64,000 nt of DNA from Solirubrobacter deserti (GCF_027587175.1 NZ_JAPCID010000016.1:62001-126000), one strand, 5' to 3'; counted from the stretch's first letter, positions 41,486 through 50,266 are shown. Program-made: numbers and translations. The notes: generated by a model from the letters alone, not told the origin.

Positions 41486-42994
41486 TCATGGCCGCTGCCA
41501 CGTCAGCGTGAAGGCGCCGCTGCCGCTGTAGGAGGAGACGCGCCAGTAGTAGTACCCGGGCGTTCCGGAGTAGCGGATCTCCTCCACCGACTGCGGCGAG
41601 TCCGACACCGCGACCTGCGTCCAGCCGGAGCCGTTCCACTTGAGCAGCGACACGTCGAAGTCGGTGCCCGCCGGGCCGGTCAGGCACGCGCGGTGCGTGC
41701 CGGCGACCGTCGACTGGTAGTAGGTGCCGTTCGGGACGATCACGGACGCGCCGGCGCGCGCGAGCGAGCCCGTCGCGGTCTGGTTCCCGCACGGCGCGGG
41801 CGTCGGCGTGGGAGTGGGAGTCGGCGTCGGGCTCGGGGTCGGCGTGGGCGTGGGCGTCGTGCCGCCGCCGGACGCGGCGACGTGCAGCAGCCGGTTCGGC
41901 GAGCCGGTCCCCGGGCTGGAGACCTTGCCGGTCGTCGCGGCGCCGATCAGCGCGCTCGCGACCTCCGCGGGGCTCGCCGTGGGGTTGCCCTGCAGGAAGA
42001 CGGCGGCCGCACCCGCGACGTGCGGCGAGGCCATCGACGTGCCGCTGATCGTGCTCGTCGCCGTGTTGGACGTGTGCCAGGCGGACGTGATGCCGCTGCC
42101 TGGGGCGAAGACGTCGACGCAGCTGCCGTAGTTGGAGAACGAGGCGCGAGCGTCGGTGCGCGTCGTCGCGCCGACCGTGATCGCCTCGGCCGTGCGCGCC
42201 GGCGACGAATTGCACGCGTTGGCGTTCTCGTTGCCGGCCGCGAGCGCGTACGTCACGCCGGCGTTGATCGAGTTGCGAACGGCGGTGTCGAGCGCGTTGG
42301 AGATGCCGCCGCCGAGGCTCATGTTGGCGACCGCCGGCCCGCTGCCCCGATTGCTGGTCACCCAGTTCACGCCCGCGATCACGCCGGACGTGGTGCCGTC
42401 GCCGTTGCAGTCGAGCACGCGCACCGCGACCAGCGACACGTTCTTCGCGACGCCGTACGTGCTGCCGCCGACCGTGCCCGCGACGTGCGTGCCGTGGCCG
42501 TTGCAGTCATCGGCGCTGCCGCCGTCGACGGCGTCGTAGCCGCTCGTCGCGCGCCCGCCGAAGTCGCCGTGGGTGAGCCGGATGCCGGTGTCGATGATGA
42601 ACGCCTTCACGTTCTGGCCGGTGTTGCCGTAGGTGTAGGTCGTGCTGAGCGGCAGATCGCGCTGGTCGAGGCGGTCGAGCCCCCACGTCGCGTTCGCCTG
42701 CGTCGCGCCGACACTGATCACCTGGTCCTGCTCCACGAACGCGACGGCCGGGTCCTGCTTGACGGCCGCGAGCGCCTTGCCGTCGAGCTCGGCGGCGAAT
42801 CCGTTGAGCACGCGACCGAAGCTCTCGCGCTGGATCTGCCCCCCGCGGTCGCGCGCCTTCTTCTTGACGGTCGTGGTGCTCGCGTTGTCCTTGAGCACGA
42901 CGATGTACTGCCCGTCGATCGGCTCCTGCGCGTACGCGCTCGACGGAACGACCACGAGCGCTGCCCCGAGCAGCGCCAGTGCCACTGACCTCAA
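41486..42994 (-). CDS. Exported subtilisin-like serine protease (S8) with C-terminal domain
   Basis: A 502-residue proteinase K-like protease. It has a signal peptide, an inhibitor I9 propeptide (GQYIVVLKDNASTTTVKKKA to FVEQDQVIS), then the catalytic domain with Asp in AFIIDTGIRLTHGD, His in CNGHGTHVAGTVGG and Ser in ISGTSMASPHVAGAAA. A TP/SP-repeat linker of about 25 residues leads to a PPC-like C-terminal domain (VIVPNGTYYQSTVAGTHRAC to GAFTLTWQRP). It is secreted and probably degrades extracellular protein. The TTG start at 42994 has GGAGG seven bases upstream. Confidence 0.95.
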   Translation of the reverse strand: MRSVALALLGAALVVVPSSAYAQEPIDGQYIVVLKDNASTTTVKKKARDRGGQIQRESFGRVLNGFAAELDGKALAAVKQDPAVAFVEQDQVISVGATQANATWGLDRLDQRDLPLSTTYTYGNTGQNVKAFIIDTGIRLTHGDFGGRATSGYDAVDGGSADDCNGHGTHVAGTVGGSTYGVAKNVSLVAVRVLDCNGDGTTSGVIAGVNWVTSNRGSGPAVANMSLGGGISNALDTAVRNSINAGVTYALAAGNENANACNSSPARTAEAITVGATTRTDARASFSNYGSCVDVFAPGSGITSAWHTSNTATSTISGTSMASPHVAGAAAVFLQGNPTASPAEVASALIGAATTGKVSSPGTGSPNRLLHVAASGGGTTPTPTPTPSPTPTPTPTPTPAPCGNQTATGSLARAGASVIVPNGTYYQSTVAGTHRACLTGPAGTDFDVSLLKWNGSGWTQVAVSDSPQSVEEIRYSGTPGYYYWRVSSYSGSGAFTLTWQRP

Positions 42995-43036
42995 CTTCGG
43001 CCTCCCTTTGGCCCCTGACTGTTCAGGACGTCAAAC

Positions 43037-43054
43037 CGTCCCGCTCCCGGGACG
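43037..43054. repeat. Small hairpin upstream of the subtilase gene
   Basis: CGTCCCG-CTCC-CGGGACG, perfect 7-bp arms, 43 bp upstream of the protease TTG start and 65 bp before the divergent thioredoxin-fold gene. It could be an operator or a leader stem. No promoter hexamers were convincing around it. Confidence 0.35.
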
Positions 43055-43118
43055 CAGGTTAAGCGGACGACGCGCCCCGGCACAAGACAGTGTCCGTGCG
43101 CGGACCTACGATCTTCAC

Positions 43119-43493
43119 GTGCCCGAGCTGACCCTTCTCCACAACCCGCACTGCCCGACGTCCGTCCACGCGCTGGATGCGCTGCAGGAGGCCGGGCACG
43201 AGGTGAGGATCCGCAAGTACCTGCTCGTCGCGGAGCGCCTGGACGAGGCCGAGCTGCGCTCGCTCGCGGAGCGCCTGCAGGGGGACCCGGTCGACGCGCT
43301 GATCCGGCGCGACAAGAAGTACAAGGACCTCGGGCTCGACGCGGACGGCTGGGACGTCGACCAGGTCGTGGCGACGCTGCTCGAGCACCCGTCGCTGCTG
43401 CAGCGCCCCATCCTCGACGATGGGACGGCGGTCATGATCGGCCGCCCGCGCTCCCGGGCGGCGGACTGGGCCGCGGCCGGCAAGGTGGCCTAG
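43119..43493 (+). CDS. ArsC/Spx-like thioredoxin-fold protein
   Basis: A 124-residue protein starting at GTG 43119 (MPELTLLHNPHCPTSVHALD), with the glutaredoxin-type ArsC/Spx opening. A Cys follows HNPH, but the surrounding motif (CPTS) lacks the usual arginine. The rest shows IRKYLLVAERLDEAELRSLA and a later RPILDDGTAVMIGRPRS, which is the ArsC-family C-terminal strand (RPIL). It is likely a thiol oxidoreductase or regulator rather than a working arsenate reductase. It overlaps the convergent PASTA-domain gene by 4 nt. Confidence 0.8.
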   Translation: MPELTLLHNPHCPTSVHALDALQEAGHEVRIRKYLLVAERLDEAELRSLAERLQGDPVDALIRRDKKYKDLGLDADGWDVDQVVATLLEHPSLLQRPILDDGTAVMIGRPRSRAADWAAAGKVA

Positions 43494-45790
43494 AACGCCG
43501 GGTTGACGCCGTGGGCGAGCGTCCGCACGCGCGGGCGTTCGCGCTTGAGGTCGAGGAGGTCGACCTTGCCGTCGTCGGCCGCGCGCGTGCCGCGCCGCAG
43601 CGCCAGACGGTGTCCGTGGGCGGCGAGCTCGAAGCCCGTCAGCCGCGGGAAGTCCTTGAGGACCGTGAACCGGCCGTCGGCGGCGCGCGCGAGCAGGCGC
43701 ACGTGCGCGGGCGCACCGGGGCGGTCGGCGACGAGCACCGCGACGCGGTCGTCGCCGACCCACGCCGCCGACTGGATGTGCGCGGCGCGGTACGCCGACA
43801 CCGGCTTGCGCCAGCGCTGCGCGTCCCCGCCGCGCGCGGTGTACACGACCAGCTCGTGGTAGCGGCCGCCGAGCGCGAGGACCGAGCGCCCGTCCGGCGA
43901 CCAGACGGGCCGCCCGACCGGACGCCCACGCGCGCACGTCGGCTCGCCCGCGTCCTGCGGGTCGAGCACGCAGAGCCGGCCGGCGTCGGCGGGGCCGCGC
44001 TTGGCGTCACGCGCGACGAACGCCAGCAGCCCGCGGTGCGCGGAGTAGTGCGGCCGGTGGATGCGTCCGTGCACGAGCGGCTCGACCGTCTTGCCGTCGC
44101 TGGAGATCCGCACGAGCCGACGCGCGCCGTCCTCGACGTGCACCGCCGCGTACCCGTCGTCGGTCTTGGTCGGCGTCTCGAGCCGGTACTTGGCGGCGGT
44201 CAGCCGGGTCGTCCTCGCGCCGGTCGAGCGATACAGCTGGCCGCTGGTCGACCCGGCGAACACGAGGCTCGCCGGCAGCGCGGCGCTCGCGGCGGCCTTC
44301 ACCTTCGCTTCGGCCTTCCTGGCGGACCCCGCCTTGGTCTTGGCCGCACCCGCATCCGGTGCCGGCGACGGCTCGGCCTGGGGTGCCGGCGCGGCGGGAA
44401 CGGTCGGGACCGGCGTCGGAGTGGCCTGGGGCGTGCGGTCCTCGACGGCGAGCGTGACCTTCGTGCCGACCTCGCGCTTGGTGCCGGGCGTGGGGTCCTG
44501 GCGGATGACCACCCAGTCGTTGCCCGCGCTCGACGGCTGCGGGTCGTACACGAAGCCGGCGTCGGTGAGCGCGTCGGCGGCCCGGGCGAGCGGCATGCCG
44601 TTCACGGGCGGGACCGCGGCCTTCTCGGGCGGCGCCGCGAGCGTGATGTGCACCTCTTCGCCGCGCTCCATCTCGGCGCCGCCCGCGGGCTGCTGGGCGA
44701 TGACCGTGCCGAGCGGGACGTCCTTGGGGCCGGTCGCGTAGCGCGTGCGGCCGAGCTGCAGACCGTGCTTCTCGAGGATCACGTGCGCCTCCGCCCGCGT
44801 GTCGCCCGTGAGCTTGGGCACGTCGGTGTCGCGCTGGAGCAGCACCAGGACGAGCGCGAACGCGGCGACCAGCGCGACGGCCGGCGGGACCCACCAGGGC
44901 AGCCACGGCCGCTGGCGGAACGTCACGCGCTGCGGGACCGGGTCGGCATCGGCGCCGCTCGCGCGGTGGGTCACGTCGATGTGGTGGTCGACGGGCCGGC
45001 CGCACAGCAGCGGGCGGGGGACGTGGACGCGCACGATCCCGGCCGCGGTCGCGCCGACCGGGATCAGCACCCGCTCCGGGTACACGGTCACCGGGCACCG
45101 CGCCTCGGTGTCGCGCGCGCCGATCGTGATCTCCAGCGGGCTGTTGCCGTGGTTGGTGACGGCGACGTCGAACGCGGCGTGCCGGCGCCCGCGGCGGCGC
45201 TCCGGGCCGACGCGCATCGCCGTGGCCTCGAACGGCGCGACGTGGAGCGTCGCGGGCGCCCAGGCCACGTCGGTGCCGAGCGAGCGCGAGCGCGCGACGA
45301 CCATCACCGGCCACGCGCGCGCCTCGGAGGCGGACACGCGCGGCGGGTGCAGCGTGATCTGCAGCTCGCGCTGGAAGTCGCCGGCGGAGCCCCACGGATT
45401 CAGGAAGACGGTCGGCGCCGAGATCGTCGCCCAGCCCTCGGGCAGGCCGTCGACGCGCAGGTCATAGGTGTCGACGATCTCGCCCTGGTTGCGGACCGTG
45501 GCCAGCACGGACACGTGCCCGCCCGGCACGACGCCCACCGCGACCGCCGCGTTCGGGTCGTCCTGGCGCGCGGGATCGCGCAGCGTCAACAGCGTCGCGC
45601 GGCGCGGCTCGGCGGGCGCCGGAGCACGGTAGGTCGCGGGCGCGGCGACGGGCTCCTCCCCGTCGCCGAACGTCAGCTCCCAGCCCAGGTACTCACCGCA
45701 GGCGCAGAAGTCGCGGTTGACCGCGACCGTGCCGCACTTCGGGCATTCGAGCTCGCCGACCGCGGGCGAGGAGATCCTGGTGTCGTGCAT
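43490..45790 (-). CDS. Composite membrane protein: zinc ribbon, PASTA repeats and propeller
   Basis: A 766-residue protein. Residues 16-31 are a zinc ribbon (CPKC...CAC). Residues about 70-290 are two Ig-like/NEW3-type domains (GHVSVLATVRNQGEIVDTYD, FDVAVTNHGNSPLEITIGAR). A single helix is at about 300-320 (VALVAAFALVLVLLQ). Two PASTA-type domains follow (about 325-460; VPKLTGDTRAEAHVILEKHG, GEEVHITLA), then an Ala/Pro/Lys-rich linker and a C-terminal TolB-like propeller from about 510 (PVWSPDGRSVLALGGRYHEL). PASTA modules usually sense cell-wall muropeptides, but no kinase domain is present. The architecture is unfamiliar to me. Confidence 0.8.
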   Translation of the reverse strand: MHDTRISSPAVGELECPKCGTVAVNRDFCACGEYLGWELTFGDGEEPVAAPATYRAPAPAEPRRATLLTLRDPARQDDPNAAVAVGVVPGGHVSVLATVRNQGEIVDTYDLRVDGLPEGWATISAPTVFLNPWGSAGDFQRELQITLHPPRVSASEARAWPVMVVARSRSLGTDVAWAPATLHVAPFEATAMRVGPERRRGRRHAAFDVAVTNHGNSPLEITIGARDTEARCPVTVYPERVLIPVGATAAGIVRVHVPRPLLCGRPVDHHIDVTHRASGADADPVPQRVTFRQRPWLPWWVPPAVALVAAFALVLVLLQRDTDVPKLTGDTRAEAHVILEKHGLQLGRTRYATGPKDVPLGTVIAQQPAGGAEMERGEEVHITLAAPPEKAAVPPVNGMPLARAADALTDAGFVYDPQPSSAGNDWVVIRQDPTPGTKREVGTKVTLAVEDRTPQATPTPVPTVPAAPAPQAEPSPAPDAGAAKTKAGSARKAEAKVKAAASAALPASLVFAGSTSGQLYRSTGARTTRLTAAKYRLETPTKTDDGYAAVHVEDGARRLVRISSDGKTVEPLVHGRIHRPHYSAHRGLLAFVARDAKRGPADAGRLCVLDPQDAGEPTCARGRPVGRPVWSPDGRSVLALGGRYHELVVYTARGGDAQRWRKPVSAYRAAHIQSAAWVGDDRVAVLVADRPGAPAHVRLLARAADGRFTVLKDFPRLTGFELAAHGHRLALRRGTRAADDGKVDLLDLKRERPRVRTLAHGVNPAF

Positions 45791-45936
45791 GCCGCCCGGG
45801 GATCGGCCCGGACCGGCCCAACTTGAGGTCCTCCGATCGAAGTTGGGGCGCGGACCCGATCGGGCGCTGCCTCCGCGCGCCTCAAAGGGCGGCGGAGGCC
45901 GGCCCGAGCGCGATCAAGGGAGGTGCCAGCCACCAC

Positions 45937-47043
45937 TCATCGCGTACGCCCCTGCAGGGTCACCGTGACGGTGGAGCTCGTCGCCTTCCCGGCGATCGTC
46001 GTGGTGACCTCGAGCTTGACCTTCGTGCTGCGTCCGCGCAGGCGCTTGGCCGCCGCGGAGCCGAGCTTGAGCTTGACCGTCCCGGCCCGCCCGGCGCCCA
46101 GCCGCGTCTTCGTCGACAGCGTGGCCGCGTAGCGCTTGCCGGCGATCGTCAGCCGCAGCGTCTTGGGCACGCGCACCGAGCAGCCCGCGGCGGCGCCCGC
46201 CGGGCACGCGACCGTCGCGAGCGTCGCGACGCGCCGGCTCGACAGGCGCGGCTTGCCGGCCGCCACGGTGGCGACCCGTGCGGCTGCCGGCTCCGGCGTC
46301 GGCGCGGGGGCGGCCGGCGTGCTCGGCGTGGGGGTCGGGGTCGGCGCGGGGTCGGCCGAGTCCGGGTCGGTCTGCGGGGTCCCGAAGCGCGCGGCGATCG
46401 TGAGCGGGTCGAACGGCTCGCCCTCCGGGTAGCTGCCGAACACCTGCGCGCCCTCGGCGGTGAGCGCGGTCGGCAGCGTGCTCCAACCAAGGCCGCCGTC
46501 GATCGGGGTCGCGTCGCGGGCCGTGAGGTCGATCCGCACGACCGGCACGTTCGTGCGCGTGATCGGCGTCGGGTTCTCGAGCGTCGCGCCGGTCGTGTCG
46601 GCCATCAGCGTGCCGGTGGCGCCTTCGGCGACGATCCGCAGGTTCGTGAAGCGGGTGTCGAGCTGCGGCGTCGTGTTCCCCGGCCGGTGGTGGTCGTGGC
46701 CCCAGAAGCGCACCGTGCCGCGCAGCGAGAGCGACAGCTTCCCGGCGTCGTAGGACCCGCCGCGGATCGGGAAGCGCAGCACCTCCGAGCCCGCGTTGCG
46801 CCCCGTGCACAACGGCCCGGTGGCCGGCGTGCCCGCGACCTTCTCGACGCCGCCGGAGACCTCGATCTGCCCGCGCGCGACGTTGCCGACGACGTAGCAG
46901 CGCCAGCGGTTGGCGAAGCCCCAGTCGACGGTCCCGCCGCCGAACGTGACGGGCTCGGCCGACGCCTGCGGGGACGACAGCAGCACAGCGAGCACGGCCA
47001 GCGCGAGCGCCGCGCCCCAGCGCGGACGACCCGTTCCTTCCAT
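45937..47043 (-). CDS. Exported HtaA-domain (heme-binding) protein
   Basis: A 368-residue protein with a signal peptide (cut after ASA). An HtaA domain spans about residues 30-210: VTFGGGTVDWGFANRWRCYV near the start, LRGTVRFWGHDHHRPGNTTP and a final ARFG segment. HtaA proteins of corynebacteria bind heme at the surface and are iron-regulated. After a PT-rich linker comes a sandwich of about 110 residues (PRLSSRRVATLATVACPAGA). There is no sortase motif or clear C-terminal membrane helix, and no hmuTUV transporter is adjacent. A DtxR-like palindrome lies 27 bp upstream. Confidence 0.88.
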   Translation of the reverse strand: MEGTGRPRWGAALALAVLAVLLSSPQASAEPVTFGGGTVDWGFANRWRCYVVGNVARGQIEVSGGVEKVAGTPATGPLCTGRNAGSEVLRFPIRGGSYDAGKLSLSLRGTVRFWGHDHHRPGNTTPQLDTRFTNLRIVAEGATGTLMADTTGATLENPTPITRTNVPVVRIDLTARDATPIDGGLGWSTLPTALTAEGAQVFGSYPEGEPFDPLTIAARFGTPQTDPDSADPAPTPTPTPSTPAAPAPTPEPAAARVATVAAGKPRLSSRRVATLATVACPAGAAAGCSVRVPKTLRLTIAGKRYAATLSTKTRLGAGRAGTVKLKLGSAAAKRLRGRSTKVKLEVTTTIAGKATSSTVTVTLQGRTR

Positions 47044-47069
47044 CAGTCGAATCCTTGGTCGGGGAGCGA

Positions 47070-47085
47070 GTTAGGGCACCCTAAC
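47070..47085. promoter_or_regulatory. DtxR/IdeR-like palindrome upstream of the HtaA gene
   Basis: GTTAGGG-CA-CCCTAAC, perfect 7-bp arms, at 27 bp before the HtaA-gene ATG. The TTAGG/CCTAA half-sites match those of iron-dependent DtxR/IdeR operators, although the full 19-bp consensus is not met. Repression of a heme-uptake gene under iron-replete conditions would fit. Binding is inferred. Confidence 0.6.
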
Positions 47086-47170
47086 ACGAAGCGTCAACTG
47101 AGCTTGCGCACGTCGCCTCGGGCCCGGTGTACCGTTCGCCGTTCACGCGAGTCTTCGAGGGAGGGTGCGC

Positions 47171-48004
47171 ATGTGCTTGCCGGGAACGATCGAGGCCGTT
47201 CGGGAGAGCGGGGCGACGGTCAGCCGCCGTGGATTGCTGGCCGGGACCGGTGCGGCCGCGCTGGCCGCGCTGCTGCCGGGTGACGCGCTCGCGCAGGCCC
47301 CGAAGCCCAAGCCGGGACGCAACCGCGGGCGGGTCGTCGACCTCACCCACGAGTTCACGACCGACTTTCCCGTCTACACGCCGCCGCAGGCCACGCGGCG
47401 CACGATCGCCCAGCTGCCGGGCGACGGCTACTACGCGCAGGAGTGGACGTTCGGCGAGCACACCAGCACGCACATGGACGCGCCTGGGCACTTCGTCCAG
47501 GGCGGGCGCTTCGTCACGCAGCTCAAGCCCGCGGAGCTCGTCGTGCCGATCGTCGTCGTCGACATCACCGCCAAGGCGCGGCGCGATCCCGACGCCCAGG
47601 TCACGCCCGACGACCTGCGCAAGTGGGAGCGCAAGCACGGGCGCATCCCCGACCGCGCGCTCGTGGCCATGAACTCGGGCTGGGCGGCCAAGCTCGGGAC
47701 GCCCGCCTTCACCGGCCGCGACCCCGGCAACGTCTTCCACTTCCCCGGCTTCAGCGAGGACGCGGTCGAGGCGCTGCTCGAGGGCCGCCGCGCGTCCGCG
47801 ATCGGCGTCGACACGCTCAGCCTCGACCACGGTCCCGCCCCGGTGTTCGTCGCGCACTCGAAGTGGCTCGGTGCCGACAACTACGGCATCGAGTGCCTGA
47901 ACAACCTGGACAAGCTCCCGGCCGTCGGCGCCACCGCCGTCGTCGGCGTGATCCCGTGGCAGGAGGGCTCGGGCGGCCCCGCGCGCGTGCTCGCGACCTA
48001 CTGA
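47171..48004 (+). CDS. Tat-exported cyclase family protein (kynurenine formamidase-like)
   Basis: A 277-residue protein of the cyclase/KynB fold. The metal-binding motif is HTSTHMDAPGHF near residue 100; IGVDTLSLDHG and a late IEC-type turn are further landmarks. The N-terminus carries a twin-arginine signal (SRRGLLAGTGAAALAALLPG), so the protein is exported folded. Relatives hydrolyse N-formylkynurenine or cyclise polyketides; the substrate is unknown. ATG 47171 was preferred over GTG 47165 because the GAGGGAGGG ribosome binding site is correctly spaced from it. It overlaps the convergent VOC gene by 7 nt. Confidence 0.87.
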   Translation: MCLPGTIEAVRESGATVSRRGLLAGTGAAALAALLPGDALAQAPKPKPGRNRGRVVDLTHEFTTDFPVYTPPQATRRTIAQLPGDGYYAQEWTFGEHTSTHMDAPGHFVQGGRFVTQLKPAELVVPIVVVDITAKARRDPDAQVTPDDLRKWERKHGRIPDRALVAMNSGWAAKLGTPAFTGRDPGNVFHFPGFSEDAVEALLEGRRASAIGVDTLSLDHGPAPVFVAHSKWLGADNYGIECLNNLDKLPAVGATAVVGVIPWQEGSGGPARVLATY

Positions 48005-48339
48005 TCCGGGGACTCGGCGAGCGCGAGCGCGTTCCCGTCGGGGTCCGGCACGCAGACGTGGCGGACCCCGTTCGAGTACGTCGCGACCGGCTCGTGCTCG
48101 AGGCCGGCCGCACGCATCCGCTCCAGCAGCGCGTCGAGCCCGGTCACGCCGAGCGTCACCCGCCCCGCGCCCGCCTGCTCCGGGTTGGGCTCGATGAACA
48201 GGATCGCGCCCGGGCCGATGTCCCACAGGATCTCGTCGCCGACGCGCAGGTCGGGAGCGCGGCCGAAGAAGCGCGTGTACCAGTCGAGGCTCGCGTCCAG
48301 GTCGGACACCGGGACGCCCGCGTAGAGAGCGGTGATCAT
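47998..48339 (-). CDS. VOC/glyoxalase superfamily protein
   Basis: A 113-residue single vicinal-oxygen-chelate module: YAGVPVSDLDASLDWYTRFF at the N-terminus, ILFIEPNPEQAGAGRVTLGV in the middle and VCVPDPDGNALALAES at the end, where the Glu is normally a metal ligand. The superfamily includes glyoxalases, dioxygenases and antibiotic-binding proteins; no substrate can be assigned. It is convergent with the cyclase-like gene and divergent from the next membrane-protein gene. Confidence 0.85.
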   Translation of the reverse strand: MITALYAGVPVSDLDASLDWYTRFFGRAPDLRVGDEILWDIGPGAILFIEPNPEQAGAGRVTLGVTGLDALLERMRAAGLEHEPVATYSNGVRHVCVPDPDGNALALAESPDQ

Positions 48340-48388
48340 GGTGCGTTTGACGGGCGCACGGGTGGAAAGTCATCGGTACGGTCACGAC

Positions 48389-48904
48389 ATGTCCAGCGCG
48401 CCCGAGCCGGCCCCCGCGCCCATGTACCCGCCGCCGCCGCAGCAGCCGCCCAAGCGGCGCACGGGCCGGATCATCCTGATCGTGGTGAGCGTGGTCGTGG
48501 TGTCGTTCATCGCGCTCATCGCGGGCCTGTTCCTGCTCGTCAACGAATCCACCGAGGACGCGCAGAAGGTCTCCGACGAGCTCGTCACCGCGGTCCAGGC
48601 CGGCGACGGCGCGAAGGTCTACTCGCTCACGGGCCCGTCGTTCCGCGCGGCCACGAACGAGCAGCAGACGACCGAGCTCGTCGACCAGGTCGCGCCGCTG
48701 GTCACCAAGGCCAGGAAGTCACCCGACGGCAAGGCCATCAACTCCAGCACCGAGAACGGCACGATCGCCGTCTTCACCTACACGATGGACGGCACCAGCG
48801 GCGAGCCCGTGTACTTCAAGACCCAGATCCGCGACGAGGAGGGCCGCTGGCAGGTGATGAACTTCCGCTTCGCCGAGACCGAGCTGAGCACCGAGATCGA
48901 ATGA
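48389..48904 (+). CDS. Single-pass membrane protein with an extracytoplasmic DUF4878-like domain
   Basis: A 171-residue protein. A Pro-rich N-terminus (YPPPPQQPPKRRTG) is followed by one membrane helix (IILIVVSVVVVSFIALIAGL, about residues 26-46) and an alpha+beta domain of about 110 residues (VSDELVTAVQAGDGAKVYSL, TYTMDGTSGEPVYFKTQIRD, GRWQVMNFRF). This resembles NTF2-like/DUF4878 lipoprotein domains of actinobacteria. ATG 48389 was chosen because TACGGT six bases upstream could be the -10 of a leaderless transcript, though no -35 was found. Confidence 0.78.
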   Translation: MSSAPEPAPAPMYPPPPQQPPKRRTGRIILIVVSVVVVSFIALIAGLFLLVNESTEDAQKVSDELVTAVQAGDGAKVYSLTGPSFRAATNEQQTTELVDQVAPLVTKARKSPDGKAINSSTENGTIAVFTYTMDGTSGEPVYFKTQIRDEEGRWQVMNFRFAETELSTEIE

Positions 48905-48941
48905 GCCGGTAAGCGCGGCGCGGGTCCGGACAGATACGGGC

Positions 48942-49457
48942 ATGAACCCGGTGATCCGCGCTCTGCCGCAACCGGCCGGTGAACGCGAGCGGTTCGCGGC
49001 GCTCTACGAGGTCCACGGGCCCGCGGTGCTCGCGTATGCGCGTCGGCGTCTTAGCGCCGACGAGGCCGACGACGTGCTCGCCGAGACCTTCCTGGTCGCC
49101 TGGCGCCGGCGGCGGGAGCTGCCCGCCGACGCGCTGCCGTGGCTGTACGCGGTGGCGGGGAACGTGGTGCGCAACCGCGCACGGGCCGACCGCCGCCGCG
49201 GCGCGCTGCAGGCGCGGATGGCGGTCGAGCCGGCGCCCGCGGCGAGCGACGAGGCGCCGGACCCGATGCTCGGCGAGGCGCTGGCGCGGCTGAAGCCGAT
49301 CGACCGCGAGGCGCTGCTGCTGACGGCGTGGGAGGACCTGTCGCCCGAGCGCGCGGCCCGCGCCGCCGGGTGCAGCCGCGCGACCTTTCACGTGCGCCTG
49401 CACCGTGCGCGCACCCGGCTCGCTCACGCCCTGGCCCAGATCGAGAGGCAGCGATGA
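48942..49457 (+). CDS. ECF-type RNA polymerase sigma factor
   Basis: A 171-residue sigma-70 family protein. Region 2 is ERFAALYEVHGPAVLAYARR to DVLAETFLVAWRRRRELP and WLYAVAGNVVRNRARADRRR. Region 4 is LARLKPIDREALLLTAWEDL to RAARAAGCSRATFHVRLHRA. It is a short extracytoplasmic-function factor. The next gene overlaps by 4 nt and encodes a membrane protein likely to sequester or sense for it. No autoregulated promoter could be recognised upstream. Confidence 0.93.
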   Translation: MNPVIRALPQPAGERERFAALYEVHGPAVLAYARRRLSADEADDVLAETFLVAWRRRRELPADALPWLYAVAGNVVRNRARADRRRGALQARMAVEPAPAASDEAPDPMLGEALARLKPIDREALLLTAWEDLSPERAARAAGCSRATFHVRLHRARTRLAHALAQIERQR

Positions 49458-50266
49458 ACGACGTGACCGACCGCCTGCGGGCGGCCAACCCCGTCAAGGA
49501 GGAGCCGGCGCTGCCGCCGGTCGCGCCGCTGCTGGCCCGGCTGGACGACGCTCCGGCGCCGCGGCGCCCGCGACGCCGGCTGCTGCTCGTCCTGGCGCTC
49601 GTGATGACGGTGCTGGCGGCGATCGTCGTCGGCCTCGAGCTGCGCGGGCCGGACGTCGACGTGGTGGCCGAGGCGCGCGCTGCGCTCGGCGGCACGGACG
49701 CGATCGTCCATGTCGTGGCCCGCGACGAGCGCTTCAATCCCGACGGCACGCTCGTCGACCGCTCCGGGACGACGTCGGAGATCTGGTCGGCGCGGGACCC
49801 GCTGCGCTTGCGCATCCGCGAGGCGAACGTCGAGTCCGCGTACGCCGACGGCGTCATCACCACCCGCGCGGACGGGAAGGTGCAGACCACCCGGCTCGAC
49901 GACGCCGCGCGGCGTGCGATCGAGGACATGGACAGCAGCACGAGCCTCACCCAGCCGGGCCGTGATCCGCTGGCCGTCGTCCGGCGCCTGCTGGACGAGG
50001 GCGCCTTGCGGCCCGACGGGACGGCCGAGGTGGGCGGGCGCGAGGTGCGGCGGCTCGTCGGCAGCCGGCCCGCGCCCGACGCCATGGGTCCGGCGGTGCA
50101 GGTCGAGTACCTCGTCGACGCGGACTCCTACGCACCGGTCCGGCTCTCCACCCGGGCCACGCTCGAGGACGGACGCCCCGCGGGTGCGCGCACCCTGACG
50201 TTCCTCGAGTACCAGCGGCTGCCGCTCACGCGCGCGAACGAGCCGCTGCTGGCGATCGGGGGTTAG
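49454..50266 (+). CDS. Membrane protein paired with the ECF sigma factor (CU044_5270-like, probable anti-sigma role)
   Basis: A 270-residue protein starting at ATG 49454, overlapping the sigma stop (ATGA). The N-terminal 40 residues are cytoplasmic (NDVTDRLRAANPVKEEPALP), then there is one helix (LLLVLALVMTVLAAIVVGLE, about 45-65) and an extracytoplasmic domain of about 200 residues with lipoprotein-like strands (IVHVVARDERFNPDGTLVDR, VQVEYLVDADSYAPVRLSTR). This layout is that of the CU044_5270 family seen beside ECF factors. No zinc-binding anti-sigma HxxxCxxC motif is present, so the anti-sigma function is inferred from context. Confidence 0.82.
   Translation: MNDVTDRLRAANPVKEEPALPPVAPLLARLDDAPAPRRPRRRLLLVLALVMTVLAAIVVGLELRGPDVDVVAEARAALGGTDAIVHVVARDERFNPDGTLVDRSGTTSEIWSARDPLRLRIREANVESAYADGVITTRADGKVQTTRLDDAARRAIEDMDSSTSLTQPGRDPLAVVRRLLDEGALRPDGTAEVGGREVRRLVGSRPAPDAMGPAVQVEYLVDADSYAPVRLSTRATLEDGRPAGARTLTFLEYQRLPLTRANEPLLAIGG

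Noticed and set aside
41800-41870. Tandem short repeats in the subtilase gene (and similar ones near 54420-54540)
   Set aside because: They encode TP/AT-rich linkers between domains and are ordinary low-complexity coding sequence, not a CRISPR or mobile repeat.
43119-43493. A second arsenate reductase
   Set aside because: The thioredoxin-fold protein lacks the arginine-containing ArsC active-site context and lies 17 kb from the ars locus.
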